Below, piece after piece: positions 1-12,829 of a DNA stretch of 64,000 nt. Positions within the stretch are counted from its first letter, which is position 1. Each line of letters opens with the position of its first letter. A program made the position numbers and the translations under genes. This DNA comes from Rotaria macrura (Eukaryota > Rotifera > Eurotatoria > Philodinida > Philodinidae): contig OENT01000931.1 in assembly GCA_900239685.1 (NCBI GenBank), positions 1-64,000 of the forward strand. Direction: 5' to 3'. The notes under the pieces are model-generated. The model was not told the origin of the DNA. It was given only the letters and a program-made list of their open reading frames with translations, and did not search any database.

Positions 1-2339
1 ATTGGCGCAACTCGAACAACGTGAAAATCGTCAATGCAGACTCAATCTTACTGTGAGATTGAATTAAAACGATGGTTGAGGAAGCTTGAAAGAAAGCTTT
101 AGAGCATTAGAAAATACGATGTCTTTTTTTGTCGGATTAAATCTTGAAACCTAGGAAATAAATTGATATGTCTAAGACAATAATTCTCGGAAAATTTGCT
201 AAATGGTACATCATCGTCGATACTAAGGCAAGAAAAGATAAATAATGAGTAAGACGTAACGATATAATCGTATATTGAAACAAATCATGCATCTCCACTC
301 ATATCCTATAAATATGCACTATCGTGTACATATAGTTTTGTATTGACAAGTATTCAATGATAAGTATCTGTTAAAAACTTCTACTGGCCCAATTAACAAT
401 TTTCATCTGGATGCATAAATTACAAAAAATCTAATGTACGGAAATAATTTTGTAAACAATCCGGCGATACAATGTTGAGATATTATTGATTTCTTTGCGA
501 CGATTGACACCGTTTATAATACAGGAAACTTTCTGCTTTATGAGCATCGTTTAGATTCTGTATGAGATTTTTCCTTTTACAGTATCATCTCTAGGTATTA
601 GGAGGACTATCACAAGCGTAGGATGAAGAACGGTTCGCTTGCACTCTTGTTGACCTCTCGACAATCCTGATACTAAATGAGATATACTGTACAGAAACCA
701 TGAATAGAATGATACTATAGTATGGGAAGATCTTGAATATTATTGTTAGTTCATACGAAGATACACTTGATGATGATTCAAAATGGTGAACAACTATCAG
801 CTTTGTCGATATCTTTTCAGATTCCGCCAGTTCAATAAAAGAATCTATTTATGATTTTGTTAAAATCTGATGAGACGCGATGATTTTATTTGATATTTGA
901 AATTGAACAACGCTAGAATAAAATACTAAAAACATTCAGTAGGAAATATTCATCGACTTCAATGGTGTTCGACTTATAGAGGTTTTACTGTAATTTTTAA
1001 TCTAACTCTAGTGAACATAACTATGATGAAAAACGTACGTATATTCTAGTTATTACTATCGTTTGCTTTGATTGTCTTGCATAGTAGACAGTTTCTTTCT
1101 GAAAATACGAAACAATTTCCTTGGCATCATTTTCACAGAATGAAACATGACAATTCCTTTCATTCTTCCGTTTATTCATGTTTTCATCGTATAACATATA
1201 TACGATGAAAGCGTATAGTCAGTATAGTTGTAAAACTATACGCACATTGGTAAAATGTAGGATTCGTATTTGTCAATCATACGCTAGAGATTATTACTTT
1301 TTTTTTCTGTTTCATCATTCTATGTCAACGAAAAATGTACGTTGACAACAATCATAAATATTCTCTTCTTCTACAAGTATGCACGATGAAATTTGTACTA
1401 GAGCATCGATCAGATTTATCTGTTAGTTAGAATACAATGCTTTGGTAATTTCCAACATTAGCTAATCTTCAATTACGATTTAACATCAAGATTATAATAT
1501 GAACTATGCATAGTTCCTACTATGTCAAGTGATCAACAAAAACGAACCAATAGCGAAGAGTAAGTTCTCTACTACATAAGAATACGGAAATCACTGATTG
1601 AGTTGAACACTATAGATGTCAAATAATCAGACTTCGGTTAAAGTTGTACTTATTCGTTGAATATGTTAAGTTTTCAAGCGATACACATTCATCTTTCCCT
1701 GATATATTGCATGACAAGATCTAATACAATTGAGATAGTGAGGACATCTGTGATCACAACTGTGTTCGATGTATATTGGTAATTTAAACGTCTACAAGAT
1801 ATTATGTATTGATTTCAATTTCTAGTACATTATAATATTGATTTACTTGGTGAATGTAATTTATTTTACATTTCTGATATCTGAAAGGATTCCTTTTCGG
1901 AATATGAAGTCGTCTGATGCGAGTCATTCGATCTTAGACATATAATTATGTCTAACTATCGGTAAAGTATCACTAATACAGCAAAAAAAATACACAGGAA
2001 TATCAATTATGTCTTCTATGAATTTAAAAGAAGTATTGATTTTCGATAAAGACATAGATACTAACGAGATAGAGGAAAGAATTTACATCCGAATCTCCAT
2101 CTCAATCAGTTTCCAAGTATTTGACAAAACATTCTTATGTTGTTTTTTTTCTTCATCCCTTCGAATCAACTAAATGCACCGTGTGCGTATCTCGCATCGA
2201 AAAAAAAACAGAAAAGTAAAATACATGCTTGTGTGCTATGATTGCACGTAATTTTTGTGTAAATAATGCAGTTCTCTTTTTCCTTTTTTACCAGTAAAAC
2301 GAAATTAAACGCATGTAGACTTCTTACTCTTCATTCACT
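1..2339. other. AT-rich intergenic region, no gene seen
   Basis: No open frame above about 60 codons and no recognisable motif on either strand. The last 220 bases (about 2117-2339) resemble the sequence upstream of the second U-box gene (about 10823-11023): both have a TTTGACAAAACATT-like stretch, a run of T, and a GCACC..TG...ATCGCA block. This part therefore probably holds the duplicated promoter and 5' leader of the gene that starts at 2340. Confidence 0.4.
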
Positions 2340-4677
2340 ATGCCGACGTCTAATGAATCGGATGTTGAGAATTTCGATCTCATCTGCCCCATTACGCTTG
2401 AACTTTTTCGTGATCCTGTGATTGCAGCAGATGGACATGTCTACGAACGTGAAGCCATCGAGAAATGGATTAAAGATAATGGTACGAGCCCTTTGACTCG
2501 TGAGCCACTAAACATTGATCAACTTCAGTCGGATGACATGTTACGATGTCTTGCTGATCGTAAACGAAATTCAACCGTTTTCTACAGTGTACTTGACAGT
2601 TCGGTTACTCTTCCTCCAACAAAACAAGTTTCGAAAACGTTTTCACGTTCAATTCGATCAGCACTTATGCCTACTGATTCAGTATTTCCTAGTCCAGTAA
2701 CACGAACTCAACGGTCATCTATTCGACATTTTCTCTCCTTATATCGTCTACGCATATTTATCTGTATATGTCCAATCATTGCAGCAGTTCTGGCCAGTCT
2801 TATATTAATTTTTACCCTTTCCAAAGGTAAGTCACCACGGTCTCACACGTATATTTATCAAACAGCTGCTGTCAATAGTTCGAAATGACAAAAAAAAACA
2901 TATGGATTCATCTACCACAAAAACTACTGACCAATAGCTAATAGCTGAGTCATTTATCTGATTTTATGATCAAATAAAATCGAGAAACAAAATTAAATTA
3001 TTTTGATGGATAAATTCGAAATAAAATTAAGTCTAACTACGCATTAATTGATATTATTTTCCAGAATCTCACTTTTCCCACTAGAATTTTCACAATTCAA
3101 AAAGAAAACATTTTTTCTGCTGTAATTTTCGGAATTATTGAATACAAGAAAATCATATTTTGATATCATACACAATGATTACCGATAAAAACTGTAGTCG
3201 AGTATCCTTTATTTAATCTCTAGGGTGTCCCTAACTAGTATTAAGGAAGTTATTGTTTAAGCGACTTGTACGTATCTCACATATGGTAGTGCCCAATGAT
3301 TTGCACCAACTTCTTTCTATTGCTAGTCGATTTTCCCTGAAAAATCCCTGAATCCTGAGACAATTTTCCAGACATTACACGATGAGTTTAGAGATTTCAA
3401 AAGGAATACCTTAAAATCTGCCCTAAAGTCCACTTGTTTACTTATTCACAATACGTTTTTGTACATTTTTTATGAGTCAAAATTCATTTTTCCAAAAACA
3501 AAATGTACCCCTTTCTAAAAGAATCTATCTAATCCTTTAAGTAGGCCTTGTCTCAACGGCTGAGTTTCATCGAGCCTATATCAACTCCCGTCCGTAACAT
3601 GAGTCATCGATGAGAGGACTCAAGTAGAAGTCCCAATTATGCTAATCACTTACAGAAAAAGATTAATTTGAAAATAAATTATTATTTCTTTTGAACGAGA
3701 TTTTCTTTTATACTGTCATAGGCGTGGAAAAAAAACGGTGAATGCATACCTGCACTCTCTCATAAATCCTCCGGGGGAGTCTCTATCAGGAACTCCCAGA
3801 GATTTTTTTTCTCTCTGCCATACGATCTAAAATGCGGGAAGTCCCGTGGGATTACTCAATAAGAGTGCCCATGGAGTCACTGAGGATTTAACATCTTTTC
3901 GACGAACCCCTAGGAATATGTTAAGTGACTCGAATAGGAAATGTATTCGATTTAAGATAGATTTTTATTACTATAATCTTGGGTCTCAATTATTCTCATG
4001 TATGAGAATCAACTGATTAAATTTCTCCTATTGCAAACTACTCCAGTTTGGACAATACACTTTTCTAGATTTAACTGTTAAGGTGTGATTTTCTATTGCT
4101 TTGGAATGTTAAGTACGTGTGAATAAAAATCTGAGACAGATGAGTCAACATTGATAACTGATTCTTTTATGTTCAATTAACAGTAACTAACTCGGATCAT
4201 TCTACAATAACAACGTTTGGCGTACCTTCAGTTACAAACTCGATTTCATCTAGAGCTACAGTTATGACTTCATCTATACCAACAAGTTTGAATCCATTTA
4301 CTGTTACAAATGTTTCGTACTCGGGTGCACTAACCAATAAAAGTCCAACGTTTCATCGTGAACAAATTTCTTGGCTATTTTTTTATTATCAATCAATTCA
4401 AGTAAGCGTCGCAACGACAGGAAATTATACATTTACGAGCAATAGCACAATGGATACTTATGGTTATTTGTATAAAGATAGCTTTTTAAGTTCAAATACA
4501 TCCAAAAATTTACTCACACACGACGATGATAGTGGTGGCGATTACCAATTCCGAATAAAATATTTGCTGCAGCAGAACACCAAGTATATTTTAGTTGTTA
4601 CAACGTTTGATCCCCGCGTGGTTGGAGCATTCACAATTATTAGTACGGGGCCAGCAGCTATTACTTATAGTGCCTAA
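2340..4677 (+). CDS. U-box / transmembrane / PPC-like domain protein, copy 1
   Basis: Two exons, 2340-2826 and 4184-4677, joined in phase 1 (donor GTAAGT at 2827; acceptor ending CAG at 4183) to give 326 residues. Residues about 13-75 form a U-box, the RING-like E2-binding fold of ubiquitin ligases without zinc ligands; [14 protein letters not shown] and [10 protein letters not shown] are visible. Residues about 139-160 are a hydrophobic membrane helix after a basic stretch. Exon 2 encodes a Ser/Thr-rich linker and then a beta-rich domain resembling bacterial PPC (pre-peptidase C-terminal) domains, with [24 protein letters not shown] and DDDSGG. The expected topology is U-box in the cytosol and PPC-like domain outside or in the lumen. 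The intron is 1357 bp and contains repeat-like sequence. A paralogue lies at 11024. The domain calls are firm; the role as a membrane-bound ubiquitin ligase is inferred. Confidence 0.82.
2827..4183 (+). other. Long intron of U-box gene copy 1
   Basis: The intron is 1357 bp, against 408 bp in the paralogue. Between about 3540 and 3930 it holds GC-richer sequence with repeated AAGTCCC/GGAGTC-type words like those beside the foldback element at 7351-7749, so a transposon insertion is the likely reason for its length. No open reading frame was seen. Confidence 0.4.
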
Positions 4678-6339
4678 TTGGTATGCTCAGAATTCAGCTC
4701 GTTATCAAGCTTATGCTCTGTTCAATTTCATTGGAATGTTTTATTGAGGACCATATTCTAATGATTTGGTGAAAATATGAGACAATAACTATATTTTGAT
4801 GATATGCATAATTTCGAATATGCTTTGAGCTATTGTACACTTTAAACATGTAGGGAAACTTAGATCTAAAAGCTGCAGAGACATGAATTGTCTTAGACAA
4901 AAGTAATTTCCATGTGAATGAAGATCGTAGAAAGACCGAATACAAATATTGTACCAATTCTGAAATCAAAAGTTTTGTTCTATTGTATTAGATGAAAAAC
5001 AGTTTCTATGTCAGAACACAGGTAGGTACGTGCCGACAAAGAAGGATTTTCAAACAATAGATTTTTCAATGTAGTCAACATTTATATTTGAGAACGAGGG
5101 ATGTTTTCATAAACGTATAAATGTAACTTTGTTCATTTCTTCTCTATCCATGTGAACCCCTCATCAAATGCACGCGTCGATATCATTTACTATTTGGTAC
5201 TTCTTGAAATCAAAGTGATCCTGAGCATTAAACATATGTGATCAGGATCATACTTACACGTAATAATTATTTGATCTCGTTATAGCAACGCCTATTTGTA
5301 CAAAGTTGATTTGATTGCATATCTATCGCAACAATATTACATTGAAATAGTTTGTATAAAAACATATTTTCATTGAGAGAATATATTTTTTTGATGACCC
5401 CTGTTTCGGTGGATAATTAAGCTATGAGTTAATGATCAGAAAAACATGGAGTTCATTGAAGTTCTTTCATGAAAATCGACTAGTAAATATTGAAATGTTT
5501 GTCATAGTATTTCGTTATGCAATATGTTCGAAAAAGATTCTCAACTTTACAAAATCAGTAGAATAAAAGCGCATGCATCTTGATTTAATATGAATGATAT
5601 TACTAATCCTAGATAGATGTTTTGACAGTCGCATTCTCTCTTATGGTTGTCAAGTTTATTTTCAATTTCATTTGTCCCCAGGAAACACTTGATAGGGCTA
5701 AGAAAATATATTTATTTCAAATGATTTTTGTATTATATGTATTTTGGTTTTTATATTTTTTTTCTTACTTCATACTAGCACTGGTCTTGTTATCGTTTAA
5801 TAAAAGTGACTTGTATGCGTATGATAACTTCCAAATATCTTATTTATTCGATAAGAATTATATACACTATATCATTAGAGAAATTTCATTTGAATCAATC
5901 ATACACAAATGTATTTATATTCTAAGAACTATTCATTCGTTTTCATTTGTATCGATCAATCCAATTTTCGAATAGTTACATTTGAGAAAAATTGCTTTGA
6001 AATCTTTTCGAAATTTTCTAAATATGACGATATATGTATAGAAAGACATAGAACAATTCAAATAACTCAAAGGAAAAGAAATAATCAGAAGAAAATATTT
6101 CATTTTAATACGTTGTACACTTTTCATCATATTCATATAATTCGTAGCTGCCATATCGATAGTGATAGTTAGATCTAGAAGTGTTATTATTAAATTTAAG
6201 ATAACTTCTGCAAGTATTAACCGAAACTAGACAAACAAATATGATAATATGAATAAGAAACATTAACAAGTAAATAAAAACACCATTCATAAAACATCAT
6301 AGAACGAATGGTCAACTTATTCTTCAAATATAACTTTGA
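4678..6339. other. AT-rich stretch, no supported gene
   Basis: It holds several short AT-rich frames. One at 5622-5975 (+) is very rich in Phe, Tyr, Ile and Leu and could pass for membrane segments, but its composition is what AT-rich noise gives, and there are no splice partners or motifs. I do not call a gene here. Confidence 0.3.
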
Positions 6340-7361
6340 TTAATTGTAAGAACGAATCGATCGATTCATATCAAGTACAGTAAAATATTTAGCTGATTGA
6401 CTAACTACTTGAGGTAACCATTTAATGCGATAGCAACACTGTTCATTTGAACAAGAATTTTCATGACGCAGATTGAATAAAACAACAAGAAATATATTAC
6501 CGATATCATCCCAAACTACGATAGTAGGTATAACAAAACGATTAAATTGAAATTGCAAATATGAGAACATTGAAGATGGCAATATTTGAATATCTACATG
6601 TATAACTGATATTTCTACATGAGATCCAGCATACGTTTCGCAATAGGGTGATATTTTGATTAAAAATGATATTTTAATTATTTTGATGAAAACTTTTTAT
6701 CATTCTTTCGTAAAAATGTGATTATCTTAATATCATATTAATATACACGTGTTGTTATTCAGAATATCGAATACAGAAAAAATTCAACATGTTTTCTTAC
6801 ACCTTTGAAATCTTCATACTTTATTCTACTATTTCGATGACTTTCCAACCAATTGAACTTCCACTTTTTGTTGGAACAAAGAAAAGCATTGAAATCTCTT
6901 GGTACATCAATTGTGATCGATCCATAATTAGGACTTTTAATTAAAAATTGTAACTTTTCCCCATAGACACTTGTTTGAAGAAAACCATCTGCCACTATAC
7001 ATTAAATTTGAGTAGACGAAAACAGTTCGAAGAGTATTTTTTAAATCGTTGTAAAATGTTCATGTTGGGTATAAATACCCAGAGTGAATTTAACTTCCAC
7101 TACACCATCAGAAAGCGCAATCTTTATACCACAAATAGAGAGTGATCGTTGCAAGACGTTTGTTTTTGTTGCTGTTCGAGTTTTAGCCTTTACATCGTCT
7201 GAGATTTGTTCTGGAAAAGTGCGCCTATTGAAAAATTTATTGTTCGAACGTTGCTCTTGCCAACAAGAATAAGTATAATTAGTCGACAAGTCATCAAGTC
7301 GGTGAAACAGAAGGGAGAAATCCTGTGAAGTCCCGTAGTCGTCAAACATTGGAAATTTCAT
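6340..7361 (-). CDS. Possible multi-exon gene of unknown function
   Basis: Three consecutive - strand frames can be spliced in register. Segment 7079-7361 is followed by a GTATTT donor, and an acceptor ending in TAG opens 6803-6994. A good GTGTAAG donor follows, and a third segment ends at 6340. The two junctions I can place keep phase 1. The third segment reads smoothly through SPYCETYAGSHVEISV to a Cys-containing stretch (SCSNEQCCYRIKW), which looks less random than its neighbours. I recognise no domain. The proposed 5' end abuts or overlaps the foldback element at 7351-7749, so the first exon may be truncated or missing. It could also be a decayed gene. Confidence 0.3.
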
Positions 7362-7749
7362 ATTTTCCTTTCATCGTACTACAATTTGAGAACTTACCGA
7401 ATTAATGAGTACTCATTTAATTAAGTATTCATGAAATAACCCAGTGCTAAATGAATTACTGACCTAATTAGCACTCATTAAGCTCAGCTATCACCTAATT
7501 AGAACCAGTTAAAGTCCGTACTCATGGAATTAACACAGAATTGGGTCTTTACTAAGTGGTGGTGCACGAATTTCGTGAGTATTGAGCTTTATTATTACTA
7601 ATTATATGAGTAATGGCCTTCATTAGTGATAATTAGGTCAGTAATTCATTTAGTACTCGGTTATTTCATGAATGCTTAATTAAGTGAGTACTCATTAATT
7701 CATTAAGTTCTCAACATGTACTACAATGAAAGAAAAATATGAAATTTCC
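7351..7749. repeat. Foldback / MITE-like inverted repeat
   Basis: The two ends are inverted copies of each other over roughly 130 bases: the left arm starts GGAAATTTCATATTTTCC and the right arm ends with GGAAAAATATGAAATTTCC-like sequence. Both carry ATTAATGAGTACTCA, CATGAAATAACC and AATTACTGACCTAATT. The arms differ at scattered positions, so this is an aged element. There is no coding capacity. I could not fix a target duplication. Similarity between the flanks suggests the element may extend another 20 to 30 bases on each side. Confidence 0.75.
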
Positions 7750-8683
7750 TATATTTCCCGACTCCAGAATAATTGGTAGTCCTATGAAGTCCTGTCGAGT
7801 CCAATGGATTTCTGGAGTCCTTCAGTGCCCTATTTCCCCCATTGATGAAACGGATTTCAACATTTTCGCATTGCTATGTTAGATTGAATTATAATCTTAT
7901 TGAGTATATTCACTTTGGTACAACAATGAATTTTTGTGGTACAAAACATTTCAAAAAGATTTTCGCATTTGATTACAAATAGTCACTATAGACGACGAAA
8001 CTTTAATGAAAATCTATTTAGAATCTATGGCATAGCATGAATGCTATCTAATCAGTTATTTTTGCAAGGATCGATTATGGTTTTTTTTTGTATGGAAAAA
8101 CGATGACATTGCAGTTAGATCTATGACAGACTAAAGTCAGTAATGAGTCGCACTGCCGCTGTTTTGCTTTTATTACGAGGGATTCTAATGCAACGTTTGC
8201 GTACCATTCGATCTATGAAAGTATCATGATGCTAATATTAGGAATGTTTTTATTTCAATTCAAGGCTACCAATGAAATATTTGAATAGCTGATATATGAA
8301 ACGAACGTTTGAGTGTATCATCATAACGATTTTACAGAATTTCAATCAGTGATCAATGATGGTTCGATTAAATAGTTGGTTATTGTGTGCCTACAATACG
8401 AAATCAATAAAGTATTACATGGATAGAACGTACAAAAACTAGAAAATTGATCGTGTCGAACAGCAAAAGATCAACCATTTTCACTCTTGTTCTTATAAGA
8501 ATAACAAGTGACTCATTTAAAATTAATTTCTTATTTTACTGGCTTAAAAGAAAAGAATGTGCGTCACGATATCTGACACCTAGAAGGTTTAGATCAAAAT
8601 AATGTTGACGGCTATTTAATAGATGGCAAGATTCTGCTCATTTCACTTGATTTTATCAATCACAATAAACAGTGAAGAAAACC
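7750..8683. other. Intergenic region upstream of the LRR gene
   Basis: No gene recognised. The first 100 bases carry AGTCC-type repeat words shared with 3540-3930. The last 100 bases presumably hold the promoter of the LRR gene at 8684. I see no clear TATA box. Confidence 0.3.
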
Positions 8684-9729
8684 ATGACTTCAAACGGACT
8701 TGTTTTTGTTGTTTTGTTTGCAATTGGTATACTCTCGTTTGTATCAAGTAAGTAAGCGAACCTAGGATGAAGATTAAATTTTAAAAACAAAATACTTCTT
8801 ATATTTTTCTAGCCACCAATCTTGATTGTTCGGTGTATGCATCGGATAAGAAAATTATTCAATCACTTCCAAGCAATATTAATATCAATCCACAAATACC
8901 TAGCTCAGTCATCGGCTCCTATGCAATAACTAACATTCAAGGTCGTGTGATCGAGCTCAGTCTTAATTCCATTGACACTATTCCATTAGCTATTTTCTGT
9001 TTGAGTAATTTACAATCGTTGACTTTAAAGTATTCTACTAACTTGATCATTCCTCCTGAAATCGCTCTGCTTTCATCCTCGCTTAGAACTCTCAATCTTG
9101 TGAGTATCTCCGAGAATCTTGTCCTACCTTCGGAATTTTTCAAACTCACTCGTCTATCAACTCTTTCCATTGTTGCTTGTGGTCTTCAAGATTTGCCTGA
9201 ATCTGTAGAAGATTTGTTTCTTCTTTCGAACCTCACGTTAACCCAAAATCGACTCGTATCACTTCCAACTACTTTAGCTAAATTGGAGTTACTATCATCT
9301 ATAAGAGTCGACAACAATATTCGTCTCACGTCACTCGATGCACTCAGTGGATCCCGAACATTAAATGAATTGTACGCGTCATCGTGTGCCATTGATCATC
9401 TACCATTAAATATATCCAGTTTACAAATCATTGAAATGAATAATAATAATTTGACATCACTCGATGGTTTATCTACAATCGCTTCGATCTATTGCATATC
9501 CATTAAGTTAAATAACAACGCTATTAAAAGCATTCCGGCTTCTATTGGATCGGCAAGAAGTCTTCAGTATTTAGAATTGGTGAATAATTTGCTCACGGAA
9601 CTACCTGAAGAACTCTATGGCATTCAGACGTTGATTTCAGTCAATTTAATTAGAAACAATTTCGATAGTAAAGAAATCGAATGGATTCAAGGGCGATTTC
9701 GACCGAATAAAACAATTGTGTACGTGTGA
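8684..9729 (+). CDS. Secreted leucine-rich repeat protein
   Basis: Two exons, 8684-8747 and 8813-9729, separated by a 65 bp intron (GTAAGT donor, TTTTTCTAG acceptor) and joined in phase 1; the product is 326 residues. The short first exon encodes a classic signal peptide (LVFVVLFAIGILSFVS). The rest is a run of about nine to ten leucine-rich repeats with the LxxLxLxxNxLxxLP pattern, for example LTLTQNRLVSLP, LVNNLLTELP and LNNNAIKSIPASIG. No transmembrane helix or GPI signal is evident at the C terminus, so a secreted recognition or scaffold protein is likely. Its ligand is unknown. The gene sits between the two U-box/PPC paralogues and on the same strand, but its own promoter seems likely. 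Confidence 0.85.
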
Positions 9730-11023
9730 GATAAACTTGTTCTATTCAGAATATTAATATGAGGATCGCATAAATAATCGTTCATAAATACTATTGATTA
9801 ATAAATAGAATTTCAGTAAGATAATTCGCATTTGAAAAGAAGCTTTCGTATCATAAACAAATAATATTAGGTTTGCTGTAGATGCATTGTTTACTCAAAG
9901 GAAACAGAAGTTGTAACAATTTGTCGGAAGGTTTCGGCAAAATGGATCGTAAGAGTCTGTTTATTTAAAGATACAGCTCGTAAACACGTTGAGGATGAAT
10001 GTGGGCATGAGCGGGAATATCAACATAATCGCATCTGTACGGTTCAAAATTGATTGTGCCCTGAGTGACTCTTTTCAAGAGAATCATACTTTTTTTGTAT
10101 GTTTTATTCGGAGGTGTTATACACAAGAAACAAACAAAAGAATAATAAAAAAAATATGGACAAACAAAGAAAAGAAAGGAAAAATAAACTATAGAGGGTA
10201 TAACCAAATAGAATAAATCGACAACGACACGACTAGAATCATTAGTCTTTGCAATTTATATGCACATGTTTATTTAAATGAAGATATAGGAATAGCAAGA
10301 TGAAGGAAAGTGAAGAAGTTAAGAAGGAAACGAAGCGAGTGTATCCAGTTCATTTTCAGATATAAGAGAGAGGAATGGAATTCGAGCGAGCTCTCTGTTG
10401 AGCAATTGAGTTGTAAACGAATACAACACATAATGTTCGAATAACATATATCTATCAATTGAATTATTCAGATGGATTTGATATTTTCTCAACTATCTAG
10501 CGCATAGGTTTCAAAACTCACAATTTGGAATACAATGTTGACGATATAATCATATTTTCAAGTTTCAATCACTCTTCTTACTTCGTGCACCAACCACTTT
10601 CTATCTTTCCCTTAAAAATTTAAACAAATGTTATTCTATGTCACGCTTTCTACATGAGTCATCGTCCTTATGCAAATAGTATCTTTAAAAATGATCGTAC
10701 CATTCGAAATTGTATATTTGAACATATATTTCATCTTTGATTAAATCATTACGGTGATGCCGACAGATATTTCTAATATATATGAGAAGATGTACACTCA
10801 AACCTATATCATAGACAGTCTCCAAATGCTTGACAATACATTTTATGTTTTTTTTAAAACTTTATGATACATTCAACGCACCATGAGCATCGCACATGGG
10901 GAGAAGAAAAGGAATAAAAAAACCTTACTTACTTCAAACGAAGGAGCTGTATGTCAATAATTCAGTTCCGTTTTTCGATATTTATGGACAAAAACATTCA
11001 ATACAGTAAGATTCATTGTGCTC
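9730..11023. other. Intergenic region; 3' part is the duplicated U-box gene upstream sequence
   Basis: No supported gene. The short frames at 9965-10216 on both strands are complementary shadows without motifs. The segment from about 10823 to 11023 resembles 2117-2339 upstream of the first U-box gene, so the duplication included promoter sequence. Confidence 0.4.
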
Positions 11024-12304
11024 ATGATGACAAACACTATTGAATCAAACGTTGATAATCAAAATCTCATCTGTCCTATAACACTTGAGCTCTTCCAAGA
11101 TCCAGTAATTGCAGCAGATGGGCATACCTATGAGCGGCAAGCTATCGAACGATGGATTCAGGAGAATGGAACGAGTCCGTTGACTCGAGAACCATTAAGC
11201 ATCGATCAAATTCAATCAGATGAAGTATGCAAACGTCTTGCCGATCAAAAGCGCAATGCAACTGTTCTCTGCAATGCAAGCGACGATACAGTCATTCTTC
11301 CTCCGCCGAAGCGAGTATCAAGACATATCATGCGAGGGATTCGTGTATATCCAACTCCAACTAACGAGAATTTTGTTAGTTCAGTGGCACAAAATCTGAC
11401 GCAAATAAATAAGAACGGCTGTAACCCCTGCATCCCATGCATATGTCTTTGCATATGTTTGACTTTTACAGTTGTGGTCATTGTTGCTGTAGTTGCCGCC
11501 GTAGTTCAAAGTAAGTATTTCGACGCTCAGACAAACAAATGAAAACAATATTTATCGATGAATGAATCTTTGAAGAAATTTTTTAGTTAGTGACATTATA
11601 TCTCTAGGTTCAACGTCATTGATATTCTTCAGTAAGAAAAACATCAACAATTACAAAAAATACGTTTTTCTTGCACCTCAAACAGAAGTTTCGTGTATTT
11701 ATTCATTAGTTGAAATAATTACATTCAGAACCTTGTTTCTCTCGAGAAACACGATGATGCTAAAAAGATATACTCATCCGCAAGTTAAGAAAAATGAAAA
11801 CATACTAATCACATCGTGGAGTGAGCTAAGTGCGAGTAGTGTATGAAAAATAGATTATCACATTCCTAGCGAATTATTTTAAGTATATATTCATGAAGGA
11901 ATTTTATTTCATCTACAGATAAGTCTGCAACAGCAAGTTATCCATACTCGAATACGCTGAACTACAATAGTCCAACATTTTCTCGTCCATCAAAATACGG
12001 ACAAGTGTATTACTACCAATCAATCCAAGTAAACGTGGCAGCTGATGGATTTTATAAATTCAGCGGCGATAGTACGATGCGAATTTGTGTTTATTTGTAT
12101 GCGAATGGATTTAACAGCTCATATCCATATGACAAGTTGCTTGAATCAAATGCATATGCTTATGGCTTTATTCAGTTGGAAATAGATTCTGCACTTAAGC
12201 AAAGTAGTACTTACTATTTAGTTGTTACGACTTATTGGCCCGGTGATACTGGATCATTCACAGTCATTGGTAAGGGCCCAGCTACTATTACTTATCGTCC
12301 GTAG
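11024..12304 (+). CDS. U-box / transmembrane / PPC-like domain protein, copy 2
   Basis: Two exons, 11024-11510 and 11919-12304, with the same phase-1 junction as copy 1 (donor GTAAGT at 11511; acceptor CTACAG ending at 11918) give 290 residues. ATG codons lie at 11024 and 11027. The second aligns residue for residue with copy 1, but scanning would favour the first. The U-box is very close to copy 1 ([30 protein letters not shown]). The membrane helix is valine-rich and preceded by a cysteine cluster ([13 protein letters not shown]), which suggests palmitoylation or tight packing. Exon 2 encodes a shorter PPC-like domain ([18 protein letters not shown]) and lacks much of the Ser/Thr linker of copy 1. 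Same inferred role as copy 1. Confidence 0.82.
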
Positions 12305-12435
12305 TTGAAATGCTTAGGATGCAAGACGTCATCTAGTAGTTTATGTTTTCACTAAATGTAGTTATGATCTAGTACGATGGACAACAAAGCGAACATCGAA
12401 TGAAAAAATGAAAAGCATAGATTTTACGAACACAA
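12305..12435. other. 3' flank of U-box gene copy 2
   Basis: AT-rich 3' flank; nothing recognisable. Confidence 0.3.
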
Positions 12436-12829
12436 CTATTTGACATTATCTATATTAGCAAAAGAAAAACTGTGTGATTTGAAAAAGAAATGTAATTGTG
12501 ACTTTTTAATGGTTTTAAGAAAATCTTTTGTGAATATATGAGCCCTGCATCCTCGATGTTCAAAGAAAGCAAATTTTCTTTTGCAGAAGGTTAAATGACT
12601 TAATGAGACAAAATCATGAAATCTACGGAAATTGGTGGACGTGGTTTGTGATTTTAGATACAGTTCGTCATCTCGATGATCACGTGGTAAACTACGATCT
12701 ATGAACATCTGTTGCATTCAATCAGTCTAGAATACTTTCATTATTTGTTAAGCAGTATTTCAATAGAAGAAACGTACCTAGATTTCGATTGGCCCATGCT
12801 AATATTTTGAATGTTACTCGTAGGATATT
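12436..12829 (-). CDS. Possible exons of an unidentified gene
   Basis: A 52-base exon (12778-12829) is flanked by a strong TTTTATTTCAG acceptor and a GTACGT donor. It joins in frame, across a 79 bp intron, to a second segment that starts at 12698. The joined reading frame contains ILAWANRNL followed by SLPRDHRDDELYLKSQ, which looks like real protein. Further possible exons lie upstream to about 13247, including a hydrophobic stretch. I do not recognise the family and could not assemble a full gene. Treat as tentative. Confidence 0.25.

Noticed and set aside
5622-5975. Hydrophobic + frame resembling membrane segments
   Set aside because: TTT/TTA/TAT-driven composition. Adjacent frames on both strands look the same, and no motif is present.
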